NCBI GenBank assembly: GCA_023428645.1
Contig: JAEYXD010000010.1
Coordinates: forward strand, 1-64,000
Reading direction: 5' to 3'
From: Pseudomonadota bacterium
GTDB taxonomy: Bacteria; Pseudomonadota; Gammaproteobacteria; Steroidobacterales; Steroidobacteraceae
DNA length: 64,000 nucleotides
Shown: piece by piece, positions 8,837 through 17,408 of the stretch
How the letters are laid out: the number at the start of each line of letters is the position of its first letter
Position numbering within the stretch: the stretch's first letter is position 1
Made by a program: the position numbers and the translations under genes
The notes under the pieces: model-generated
Seen by the model: only the letters and a program-made list of their open reading frames with translations
The model's database searches: none
Told to the model about the DNA's origin: nothing

Positions 8837-9277
8837 CTAGCCGCCGGCGGCGCGCCTTGCGGCCGGATCCGCCAGATGCCGCCGCACGACCCGCTCCACC
8901 TCCCTGCGATACACGTCGGCATCGTGCGGCTTCGACAGGCATTCGAGCGCGCCGAGCGCATAACTTGCTTCGATGGCGGCGCGGTCACGGCTCGACGTCA
9001 GCACAACGACTGCGCCCGCCCCGCTCGCCTCATCGCGCAACCGTCGCAGCACGCCGTGCCCATTCGTTCTCGGTACATTCAATTCCAACAATACGAGGCG
9101 CGGTACGTGCGGGGCCTTCGTATACAGCCCGTTGTCGAACATCAACCGCAACGCTTGTTCGCCATCCTTGACGCGCACGAGCGACGCCGCGGGCGCGGCG
9201 CTGCGAACCGCCGCTCGCGTGAGCTTCGAGTCAGCGTCACAGGCATCGATGAGCAGTACGTCGATTGTCTCGTGCAT
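8837..9277 (-). CDS. stand-alone Rcp1-type receiver protein with degenerate phosphorylation site
   Basis: From the ATG at 9277 (MHETIDVLLIDA) the product is 146 residues, a single CheY-like receiver of the Rcp1 branch. The start is uncertain, since no clear ribosome site is seen and an in-frame ATG exists at 9391. Conserved switch residues are present (VVVLTSS; Lys in SKPHD). However, the phospho-acceptor position reads LLELNVP with Glu65 in place of Asp, and the second acidic pocket residue is Ala12. It is therefore probably not phosphorylated in the usual way and may be locked in one state. No kinase gene is adjacent. Confidence 0.75.
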   Translation of the reverse strand: MHETIDVLLIDACDADSKLTRAAVRSAAPAASLVRVKDGEQALRLMFDNGLYTKAPHVPRLVLLELNVPRTNGHGVLRRLRDEASGAGAVVVLTSSRDRAAIEASYALGALECLSKPHDADVYRREVERVVRRHLADPAARRAAGG

Positions 9278-9529
9278 CTGGTGTTCATTCGCAAGGCTTC
9301 GTATCGACAGAACACGAATGAACGGCGACGAAGGGTTCCCTTCTCGGCCATCCGCGATCAGCGGTTGCGAATGCAATGATGCGCGCGCCACCTCCTTCGC
9401 CGCATCGTGAGGGCAACCAGCGACGCTCGCTGCAATGTCTACGCGCGATCCGACACTTCGCGTGCATGGGGAACATTCCCGACAGGTCGCCAGTTTCTAG
9501 AGCCACCGAGTGCAGTTCCTTGAAAAAAG

Positions 9530-10912
9530 GTGAACACCTCACGCACCCCTCCATGCAGGTTGGCCTCTGCGTTCCTCGCAGCGATCTTGCTGTGCACGTC
9601 GTGTGTCGCGCTCAACCCCGAAGCCGAGCCGTCACAGGCACAGCCGATCGTCACGAAGCAGCGTGCGATCAGCGAGGATGCCGCCGATGCGCTTCTCGAA
9701 CGAGCGCTCGATGAATACAGCAACGACGCGGCGCTCCGCGACCTCATCGACGAAGTCCGACGCTACGCCTCGACCCCACTGACGGCCGGCAACAAGGTCA
9801 CCGTCCTCGTCGATGGACCGCAGACCTTCGGCGCCATCGAAGGCGCGCTGCAATCCGCCCGTCACCATATTCACGTCGAGACATTCATCTTCGGCAGTAC
9901 CGGCATCGGCCGCCAATTCGCGGACCTGCTCGTGAAGAAGCATGCCGAAGGCGTCGAGGTGCGCATCATCTACGACAGCGTCGGCAGCATGGAAACGCCT
10001 CGCGCGTTCTTCGATGAGCTGCGCGCGAAGGGCTTGGACGTGCGCGAATTCCGGCCGATGAATCCGGTCGAAACGCCGCAGATCTGGAAGATCCAGAATC
10101 GTGATCATCGCAAGATCGTCGTCGTCGACGGCAAGGTCGGCTTCGCCGGCGGCATCAACATCGACAACACCTATTCGAGTGCATCGAGCAGCCGGCCCGG
10201 CCCCAAGCAAGGGCTCGAAGACGGCTGGCGCGACACACACATGCGCATCGAGGGCCCGGCGGTCCGCCAACTGCAGCAACTTTTCATCGACACGTGGAAC
10301 AAGACTGGCGAGCGCACGCACTTCGCGGAGGAACGATACCTTCCACCGCTCAAGGAACAGAGCGACGCGCTCGTCACGATCGTCGCGAACGACAGCGAGA
10401 GCGATGACCGCTCGCTCTACGGCACGTATCTCGCCGCATTCACGAAATCCCAGCAGCGGCTCTGGATCACGCATGCCTACTTCGCGCCGAACGAAGAGCT
10501 GCTGCGCGCGATGACGGACGCCGTTCAGCGCGGCGTCGACGTGCGGCTGATCGTGCCGGGGTTCACGGATTCACGCATCGTGCTGCAGGCCACGCGCGCG
10601 ACGTACACGGGCCTGCTGGACAAGGGCGTTCGCATCTATCAGCTCGATGATGCCTTCCTGCACGCGAAGAGCGTCGTCGTGGACGGCGCGGTCTCGATCG
10701 TCGGGTCCGCCAATCTCGACATGCGCAGCTTCGTTCACAACGACGAGGTCAACGCGATCGTCATCAGCAGGGACTTCGGCGCGAAGATGGAGGAGGTCTT
10801 TCTGCGCGACCAGAAGGCCGCGCGCGAGATCTCGCTCGAGGAATGGCAGGATCGATCGCTGCTGCAACGGCTCAAGGAGTTCGGCGCGCGAATGATGGGC
10901 TATTGGCTGTAA
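9530..10912 (+). CDS. phospholipase D / cardiolipin synthase-type protein
   Basis: This 460-residue protein starts at GTG 9530; the ribosome site is poor (an A-rich stretch). The N-terminus is a signal-like segment ending LLCTSC, a weak lipobox, so the protein may be a lipoprotein or membrane-tethered. Two HxK(x4)D motifs define the family: DHRKIVVVDGKVGFAGG (His193) and HAKSVVVDGAVSIVGSANLD (His378). Such enzymes transfer phosphatidyl groups, for example condensing phospholipids to cardiolipin, through a phospho-histidine intermediate. It is convergent with nagE with only seven bases between. The start codon overlaps a small palindrome (AGGTGAACACCT, 9528-9539). Confidence 0.85.
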   Translation: MNTSRTPPCRLASAFLAAILLCTSCVALNPEAEPSQAQPIVTKQRAISEDAADALLERALDEYSNDAALRDLIDEVRRYASTPLTAGNKVTVLVDGPQTFGAIEGALQSARHHIHVETFIFGSTGIGRQFADLLVKKHAEGVEVRIIYDSVGSMETPRAFFDELRAKGLDVREFRPMNPVETPQIWKIQNRDHRKIVVVDGKVGFAGGINIDNTYSSASSSRPGPKQGLEDGWRDTHMRIEGPAVRQLQQLFIDTWNKTGERTHFAEERYLPPLKEQSDALVTIVANDSESDDRSLYGTYLAAFTKSQQRLWITHAYFAPNEELLRAMTDAVQRGVDVRLIVPGFTDSRIVLQATRATYTGLLDKGVRIYQLDDAFLHAKSVVVDGAVSIVGSANLDMRSFVHNDEVNAIVISRDFGAKMEEVFLRDQKAAREISLEEWQDRSLLQRLKEFGARMMGYWL

Positions 10913-10919
10913 CGCCACG

Positions 10920-12659
10920 TTACACGGCGATTCCGTTCGCGCGCATCGACGCATGCGTCGCGGGCGCGGCGGCCCCCATCAGGAGGTGCAACGTGTGGCT
11001 GCCGAGCCTCGCGATGCTGCGCACGCCGGCCCGGCGCAGCGCGGCTTCATCGATTCGCTCCCCGTCCGCGACATCCACGCATACGCGCGTCGCGTTCGCC
11101 GCGGTCCGCACCACATTCGCCGCGCCGCCGACGGCTGCGATCAATGCAGTCGCGTCAAGAGACACCACCTCTTGCACTGGCCGGGTCGGTTCCGGCGCCT
11201 CGCCCGCGAGCGGCGCCCCACCACCGCCCATCGCCGCGCGCATCTCGCCTGCCACTTGATCCGCAATCGGGCCGAGCACGACCTGCAAGGCCGTGGCCGA
11301 CGGACGCACGAGGCCACGCGCGCCGAGCATCCGCAGCACCGGCTCGTCCACGCGCGCTTGATCCTGCACGACGAGCCGCAAGCGCGTCGTGCACGCATCG
11401 ACGCTCCGCAAGTTCGCCGCACCGCCGAGCGCTTGTACGAAGGCGCCCCCGCGATCCGACGCGGCACTCACCGGCGCCACAGTCGTGGCGATCGGCTCGC
11501 GACCCGGCGTGGCGAGTCCCAAGCGCACGATCGCGTAGTAGAAGAGCGCGTAATACACCACGAAGTACGCGAGCCCGACAGGCAGCAGCAGCCACGGGCG
11601 CGTCGCGCGCCCCAGACTCAATACGTAGTCGAACACGCCCGCCGAAAAGCCGAAACCGAGCTTCGCGCCCAGGAGGTTCATGATGACGTGCGCGAGCCCC
11701 GTGAGCACGGCATGGATCGCGTACAGCACCGGCGCGATGAACATGAACGTGAATTCGATCGGCTCCGTCACGCCCGTGAGAAACGACGTGAGCGCGAGCG
11801 ACAACAGCATGCCCCCGACCGCCTTGCGCCGCTCGGGCAGCGCAGCGCGGTACATGGCCAGACACGCCGCGGGCAGTCCGAACATCATCACCGGGAAGAA
11901 TCCGCTCATGAAGGCGCCGGCCGTCGGATCGCCCGCCATGAAGCGCTTCAGATCCCCCGTCACGCCGTTGTAGTCCCCCACGATGAACCAGGCGGCGTTG
12001 TTCAAGATGTGATGCAGGCCTGTGACGATGAGCAGCCGATTGAGCACGCCGTAGACGAACAGACCGACGTTGCCGGACTGCACGATGCCGTGGCTGAACG
12101 CATCCATGCCGCGCTCGAGCACGCCCCATCCCAAGCCGAACACGAGCGCGAGCCCGATGCCCGCGATGCCGCTGACGATCGGGACGAAGCGCCGCCCGCC
12201 GAAGAACGCGAGATAGTCCGGCAGCTTGAAGTTCGCATAACGGTTGTAGAAAAAGCCCGCCAGCAGTCCCGACACGATGCCGAGCGGCACGCTGAATTTC
12301 GAGATTTCCCGCGCCCGCGCCGCATTCATTGCGAGATCGCGCGCCGCCTCCGGCATGCCGGCAACGACGCCCGGATCGACGGCGATGAGCGTTTCGGCTC
12401 CATTCGCGGCGACCAAGTAGCAGACGACGCCCGCGAGCGCGGCCGCGCCATGGTTCTCGCGGGCAAGCCCGACCGCGACGCCGATCGCGAACATGATGCC
12501 GAGATTCGCGAAGATCGCCTCGCCTGCCGCCGCGACGAACGGCATCGCGAGCAGGTCCGGTTGACCGATGCGCAACAGCAGGCCAGCGACGGGCAATACC
12601 GCGATCGGCAGCATCAGCGCGCGCCCGATCGGCTGCAGTCTCTCGAGCACGTGCTTCAT
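10920..12659 (-). CDS. nagE: PTS N-acetylglucosamine permease, EIIC with two EIIB domains
   Basis: The protein has 579 residues. The ATG overlaps the stop of the upstream EIIA-HPr-EI gene, and AAGGTGA lies just upstream. Residues ~1-380 form the membrane EIIC domain of the glucose/GlcNAc family (about ten helices; GLHHILNN, GDPTAGAFMSGFFPVMMFGLP). A first EIIB follows with phospho-acceptor Cys423 (VDACTTRLRL). A second EIIB-like domain (~495-579) has Asn522 at the Cys position (AANATRVCV), so it cannot carry phosphate. It imports and phosphorylates GlcNAc to GlcNAc-6-P. The locus agrees with the Pseudomonas nagE arrangement. Confidence 0.92.
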   Translation of the reverse strand: MKHVLERLQPIGRALMLPIAVLPVAGLLLRIGQPDLLAMPFVAAAGEAIFANLGIMFAIGVAVGLARENHGAAALAGVVCYLVAANGAETLIAVDPGVVAGMPEAARDLAMNAARAREISKFSVPLGIVSGLLAGFFYNRYANFKLPDYLAFFGGRRFVPIVSGIAGIGLALVFGLGWGVLERGMDAFSHGIVQSGNVGLFVYGVLNRLLIVTGLHHILNNAAWFIVGDYNGVTGDLKRFMAGDPTAGAFMSGFFPVMMFGLPAACLAMYRAALPERRKAVGGMLLSLALTSFLTGVTEPIEFTFMFIAPVLYAIHAVLTGLAHVIMNLLGAKLGFGFSAGVFDYVLSLGRATRPWLLLPVGLAYFVVYYALFYYAIVRLGLATPGREPIATTVAPVSAASDRGGAFVQALGGAANLRSVDACTTRLRLVVQDQARVDEPVLRMLGARGLVRPSATALQVVLGPIADQVAGEMRAAMGGGGAPLAGEAPEPTRPVQEVVSLDATALIAAVGGAANVVRTAANATRVCVDVADGERIDEAALRRAGVRSIARLGSHTLHLLMGAAAPATHASMRANGIAV

Positions 12660-15160
12660 GACGTCACCTTGGCGGGGTGTGCCGCGTCGCGCACGAGCGC
12701 GCGCACGGCATCGGCGGATTCGAGCCAGATTGCCTGCTGCGCGAGCGCTGCCGCTCGCTCGAGCGTCAGCTCGCGAATGAGCGCTTTGATATGCGGGATC
12801 GACGCGGGCACGACGGACAGCTCGCGCACCCCGAAGCCGACGAGGATGGGCACGGCCGCGGGGTCCGAGGCGAGCCCACCGCACACCGCGACGAGCCGAT
12901 CGTAGCGCTGCGCACCGAGCGCCACGCGCTCGATCAGCCGCAGCACGGCGGGATGCAATGCGTCGATGCGATGCGCGAGCTCGGCGTGCGTACGATCCAT
13001 CGCGAGCGTGTATTGCGTCAGATCGTTCGTGCCGATCGAGAGAAAGTCGCACTCGCTCGCGAGCTGCTCCGCAAGCATGGCCGCCGCGGGCGTTTCGATC
13101 ATCACGCCGATCGACACGGCGCCGTCGCGCCGCAGCTCCCCGCACAACTCACCGACGATGCGTCGAATCGCTCGCAGCTCCGCAACGTCGGTGATCATCG
13201 GCAGCAGGACGCGACATTGCTCGTACGGCTGCACGGCCAGCAGCGCGCGCAGCTGGGTACGCAGCAGGTCCGGTCGCCACAAGCTCGTGCGGATGCCGCG
13301 CAAGCCGAGCGCGGGATTCGGCTCCGTCGGCAACGGCAAGTACGGGATGGGTTTGTCGCCGCCGATGTCGAGCGTGCGTACGATCAGCGGCCGGCCGGCG
13401 AGCGCGTTCGCAATGGCCTGGTATTCGCGGCGCTGCTCGTGTTCGTCCGGCGCCGCCGAACGTCCGAGGAACAGGAACTCGGTACGCAACAATCCACACC
13501 CTTCCGCGCCATTCGCGAGCGCGATCGGCACCTCGGCGAGCGAGCCCAAGTTCGCGAACACTTCGATGCGCTCACCGTCCGCCGTACGGCATTCGCTTTG
13601 CGCCGCCGCGCGCTCGCTCTGCTTGCGTTCCTGGCGCGTCCGCAACGTCTGCTCCGCCGCGGCAATCGCGGCGGTGTCGGGCGCGGCATGCAACACGCCT
13701 GTCTCGGCGTCGAGGATCAGCCACTCGCCCGCGGCAATGCTCAGGACTTGAGGACCCGTAGCGACGAGCATCGGCACGCCGATCGCGGCCGCCAGAATCG
13801 CCACGTGCGAGCTCGCGCCGCCCGCCGCCATGCAGATGCCCGCGATGCGCGACGCGTCCAGCGCGACGAACTGCGACGGCTTCAAATCGTCGCACACGAC
13901 GATCGCGCGCTCCGGCAGTGACGGGGCGGCATCCGGAACCGCCCCAACGAGTACTTGCAGGACCTGCGTTTCCAGATCCAACAGATCGTCGATGCGCTCC
14001 GCGAGTCGCGGATCGCCGAGCGCGCGCAACGTGTCGGCGCTGTCGCGGACCGCGCGCCGCCACGCGAAGCCGGCGCTCTTGCCGCGCGCGATCGAGCGCC
14101 GCGCGGCCGCGACGAGCTCCCAGTCATCGAGAAATTCCAGATGCGCCGCGATCACCTCGCGCGCGGTCGCATGGGCCGCATGGCGCATGCGCTCGAGCCG
14201 CGCGCGCACCTCGGCTCGCGCACGATCGAATTCCGCGATCTCGTGCGCGATGCCCCCGCCCGCCTCCTCGACCGCGATCGCGGGCGCTTGCAACAACACG
14301 GCGCGGCCGACCGCGAGTCCGCGACTGGCGATCACACCACGCACACGTGCTTGCGGCGCGGCCGTGCGCCCCGCGGCGACGGGCGGCGCAGTCGGGGAAG
14401 CCTCTTCCGCCGCGTGGCCGAGCAAGGGCGCGAGCGCGGCGAGCGCGCCTTCGGCATCCGCGCCCGACGCGGCGATCACGACCTCGTCGTTGCATTTGAG
14501 TCCGAGCGACAGCAGGCCGACGGCACTCTTCGCGTTCGCGCCGCGGCCCTTCGCGCGCAGCTCGATTGCGGCGGCGAACGCCTTCGCGGCCTGCGCGATC
14601 GTTGCCGCGGGGCGCGCGTGAACGCCGTGCTCGAGCGCGATCCGCACGGCGCGCGTGATCGCGGCGCCCGCGGGTCGCGCCGTGGTGTGGGCATCCGCAT
14701 GTCTGGCAGTGACGGTCGCGATGAGATCGCCGATCTCGACCTCGCGTCCGCTGCGCGTGGCGACGATTTCGAACGCGTCCACGTTCGTCACCACGATCGG
14801 CGTGATCAAGCTCTTCGCACGCCGCGCCAAGTGGGCCAGATCGAATTGAATCAGCCGCCGCCCCGTCGTCACGCGATCGCCGACACTGACATGCGCCGTG
14901 AAGCCCTCGCCCGCGAGCGCTACGGTATCGATGCCGACGTGCAGCAGCAGCTCCGCGCCCGAATCGGCGCGCAGCGCAATGGCATGCTTCGTGTCGGGCA
15001 GCGACAGCACGATGCCGTCGCACGGTGCATGGAGCGCATCGTTCGTCGGGTCGATACAGACGCCTGCGCCAATCAGCCGCTGCGCGAACACCTCGTCGGG
15101 AACCTCATCGAGGCCGGCCAGCCAGCCGCGCAGCGGTGAACGCAACGTCGTGTTCGACAT
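12656..15160 (-). CDS. nagF: PTS multiphosphoryl transfer protein EIIA-HPr-EI
   Basis: This 834-residue fusion supplies every soluble PTS step. Residues ~15-155 are a glucose-type EIIA with His74 (LLLHVGIDTVAL). Residues ~167-255 are HPr with His181 (EHGVHARPAA). Residues ~272-834 are enzyme I, with phospho-His452 (GGASSHVAILA), TEFLFLGR, FLSIGTNDLTQYTLAMDR, and the C-terminal Cys in VAVCGGLASDP. Phosphate runs from PEP to EI, HPr, EIIA and then NagE Cys423. It lies three bases after the hexosaminidase stop and overlaps nagE, so the three are one transcript. Confidence 0.93.
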   Translation of the reverse strand: MSNTTLRSPLRGWLAGLDEVPDEVFAQRLIGAGVCIDPTNDALHAPCDGIVLSLPDTKHAIALRADSGAELLLHVGIDTVALAGEGFTAHVSVGDRVTTGRRLIQFDLAHLARRAKSLITPIVVTNVDAFEIVATRSGREVEIGDLIATVTARHADAHTTARPAGAAITRAVRIALEHGVHARPAATIAQAAKAFAAAIELRAKGRGANAKSAVGLLSLGLKCNDEVVIAASGADAEGALAALAPLLGHAAEEASPTAPPVAAGRTAAPQARVRGVIASRGLAVGRAVLLQAPAIAVEEAGGGIAHEIAEFDRARAEVRARLERMRHAAHATAREVIAAHLEFLDDWELVAAARRSIARGKSAGFAWRRAVRDSADTLRALGDPRLAERIDDLLDLETQVLQVLVGAVPDAAPSLPERAIVVCDDLKPSQFVALDASRIAGICMAAGGASSHVAILAAAIGVPMLVATGPQVLSIAAGEWLILDAETGVLHAAPDTAAIAAAEQTLRTRQERKQSERAAAQSECRTADGERIEVFANLGSLAEVPIALANGAEGCGLLRTEFLFLGRSAAPDEHEQRREYQAIANALAGRPLIVRTLDIGGDKPIPYLPLPTEPNPALGLRGIRTSLWRPDLLRTQLRALLAVQPYEQCRVLLPMITDVAELRAIRRIVGELCGELRRDGAVSIGVMIETPAAAMLAEQLASECDFLSIGTNDLTQYTLAMDRTHAELAHRIDALHPAVLRLIERVALGAQRYDRLVAVCGGLASDPAAVPILVGFGVRELSVVPASIPHIKALIRELTLERAAALAQQAIWLESADAVRALVRDAAHPAKVTS

Positions 15161-15162
15161 GA

Positions 15163-17298
15163 TTACTCCGCGGCCCGCGGCTCCATCGCCGCCAGCTCGA
15201 TACTGTGCAGCACCCAGATCGGGTCCAGCTTCGCTTGCGTGAAGCGAAAGCAGAGCTCGTGGCGACCGGGCCGTGCAGGCAACGTCGCCGAGGGCAGCGC
15301 GGTGACGCCGAAATCGCCGAGCGCCGGCGCGACGGACAGCGAAGCCAGCAACTCACCGTCGCAGCCGAGTCGCACTTCGAGTTCACCGGCCGCCGTAACA
15401 GGCGGGCGCAGCTCGATCTTCTGCACGTCCGCGCCGATCTGGAAATTGAATGGCACCTGGCCGACGGCGGCGTCGAGCCGTCGCGCCTGCGTGAGATCGA
15501 CGTCGGGCAGCTTCCAGCAGGGATTCATGATGTCGACGAGGAACACGGCCCGCTCACCGCGCACCGGCCCATCGTCCTCGAGCGACAGCGCGATGTTCTC
15601 GCTGCAAAGCGTGAGGTCGTGACTGATGAAGCGCGTCGATGACGGCGTTCGCGCCTCGGGCTGCGCGTAAGCAACGCCGAGCGCTCGATAGCGAGCGAGC
15701 TGCGCCGGCAGTCGCTGTGAAAAATCCTCCCACTGGATGCGGTCACGCGGCGACCATGCGATCTCGGCGAGCGCCGCCGCGCGCGGAAACGTCATGTACT
15801 CGACCCGCGCCTCCGTACGGATGTGCTCGACCCAGATGTTCGCCTGAACGCCGAGAATGTGTTCGCGCTGCGCTGCATCGAGCTGGGCGGGTGCGGGATC
15901 GAATTCGTAGACGTCCTTCGTCGAGATCAAGCGGCCACGGCCCGGCACGGGCGCATCGAACGGGCGATTGTCGAAATACAGCGTCGGATGCGGCGACAAC
16001 ACGGCGTCGTGCCCGGCCCGCGCGGCGGCGATCGCGCCGTCGATGCCGCGCCAGGACATGACGGTCGCGTTCGGCGCGAGCCCGCCTTCGAGAATCTCAT
16101 CCCAGCCGATCAGCCGCCGGCCGCGGGCGCTCAGGAATTGCTCCATGCGCTGGATGAAATAACTCTGCAGCGCGTGCTCGTCCGCGATGCCGAGCTCGCG
16201 CATCCGCGCCTGCACGCGCGCCGAGCCACGCCACTGGTCCTTTACCGCCTCATCGCCGCCGACGTGGATGTACTCGCTCGGGAACAGCGCCATGATTTCG
16301 GTCAGCACGTCTTTCAGAAATTTGAACGTCGCCTCCTCCACATTGAAGAGATGCGGGTACACGCCCCAGTCGGACGGCGGATGCGGCTCGGGCGAGCCGC
16401 GCGAGGCGACGTCTTGCACGCCCAATGCGGGATAGGCCGCGATCGGCGCGCTCGCGTGCCCCGGCATCTCGATCTCCGGCACGATCGTGATGTGGCGTGC
16501 CGCGGCGTACGCAACGATGTCCTTGACGTCCTCCTGCGTATAGAACCCGCCGTGGAGCCGCGGCGCGCGCGTCGCGGGATCGATGTCGTTCGCCGCCGCC
16601 GCGCCGGCGGGCACGCGCCACGCGCCGATCTCCGTGAGCCGCGGATATTTCTTGATTTGCAGGCGCCACGCCTGGTCGTCCGTCAGGTGCCAATGCAGCA
16701 CATTGAGCTTGTGAGTCGCCATCGTGTCGATGAAGCGCTTGATGAACTCGGGCGATTGATAGTGGCGCGCCGAATCGAGCATCAAGCCCCGCCAGCGAAA
16801 GCGCGGCGCGTCCTTGATCGTCATGGCGGGCAGCATCACGACACCTTCGCTCGCGCCAGGCGTCAGGAGCTGCCACAGCGTGACGGCACCGTAGAAAAGA
16901 CCGCGAGAGCCGGCCGCCGATACGGATACGCCACGGGGGGAGATATCGAGCGTATACGCCTCGTCGCCCGTCGCGCTCTCGCGGTCGTCAAGCTGGAAGC
17001 TGATGCCCGCCGGTGATCCGGGGCCGGCCTGCAACGCCGGACCCTCGGTACGTTGGAGCAGGTCGAGAAAATAACGGGCGGCCGCTTCAGCGCCGGGTTC
17101 GCTCGCGAAGGTCACCGGCGTTGACGAGGTCACGGCGAACTGCCCCACCGTGCGTGTGAGCTCGCGTGGCGCCGGGATCACGGCGATCTGCACCGCCGTC
17201 GCCGCGGATCCCGACGGGTCTGAAGGGGGTCTGCCGCAGGCGCCGATGGCGAGCGCCGCGCAGCAGGCCAGCGTGATCATTCTGAGTTTGTGCTGCAT
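15163..17298 (-). CDS. beta-N-acetylhexosaminidase, GH20, lipoprotein
   Basis: The protein is 711 residues from the ATG at 17298; a nearer ATG at 17280 is an alternative, and neither has a strong ribosome site. The N-terminus ends in a lipobox (LAIGAC), indicating an envelope lipoprotein. A GH20b-like domain spans roughly residues 30-160, followed by the catalytic TIM barrel: FRWRGLMLDSARHY, NVLHWHLTDDQAWRL, PEIEMPGHA, and the Asp349-Glu350 pair in HVGGDEAVKDQW. The last ~130 residues form a beta-rich C-terminal domain. The enzyme releases GlcNAc from chitin oligomers, feeding the downstream PTS. Confidence 0.92.
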   Translation of the reverse strand: MQHKLRMITLACCAALAIGACGRPPSDPSGSAATAVQIAVIPAPRELTRTVGQFAVTSSTPVTFASEPGAEAAARYFLDLLQRTEGPALQAGPGSPAGISFQLDDRESATGDEAYTLDISPRGVSVSAAGSRGLFYGAVTLWQLLTPGASEGVVMLPAMTIKDAPRFRWRGLMLDSARHYQSPEFIKRFIDTMATHKLNVLHWHLTDDQAWRLQIKKYPRLTEIGAWRVPAGAAAANDIDPATRAPRLHGGFYTQEDVKDIVAYAAARHITIVPEIEMPGHASAPIAAYPALGVQDVASRGSPEPHPPSDWGVYPHLFNVEEATFKFLKDVLTEIMALFPSEYIHVGGDEAVKDQWRGSARVQARMRELGIADEHALQSYFIQRMEQFLSARGRRLIGWDEILEGGLAPNATVMSWRGIDGAIAAARAGHDAVLSPHPTLYFDNRPFDAPVPGRGRLISTKDVYEFDPAPAQLDAAQREHILGVQANIWVEHIRTEARVEYMTFPRAAALAEIAWSPRDRIQWEDFSQRLPAQLARYRALGVAYAQPEARTPSSTRFISHDLTLCSENIALSLEDDGPVRGERAVFLVDIMNPCWKLPDVDLTQARRLDAAVGQVPFNFQIGADVQKIELRPPVTAAGELEVRLGCDGELLASLSVAPALGDFGVTALPSATLPARPGRHELCFRFTQAKLDPIWVLHSIELAAMEPRAAE

Positions 17299-17365
17299 GA
17301 GGGCGAGACGAAGGCGTCGGTCGCGGCATCCTCGTGCGATCCTGCCTCGATTCGACGTGGCCGAA

Positions 17366-17406
17366 CAACAGGCCCGCAACACTTCGCGCGCGTTGCGGGC
17401 CTGTTG
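17366..17406 (-). terminator. long stem-loop between receptor and hexosaminidase genes
   Basis: Perfect 15-base arms CAACAGGCCCGCAAC (17366-17380) and GTTGCGGGCCTGTTG (17392-17406) enclose an 11-base loop, three bases after the receptor stop. No T-run follows in the leftward direction, so it could be a partial terminator or an mRNA stabiliser that sets the receptor-to-enzyme ratio. Confidence 0.6.
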
Positions 17407-17408
17407 CA

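Noticed and set aside
10953..12905. 650-codon rightward open frame antisense to nagE
   Set aside because: Arg/His/Asp-rich translation typical of antisense frames in GC-rich DNA; the opposite strand encodes a complete PTS permease.
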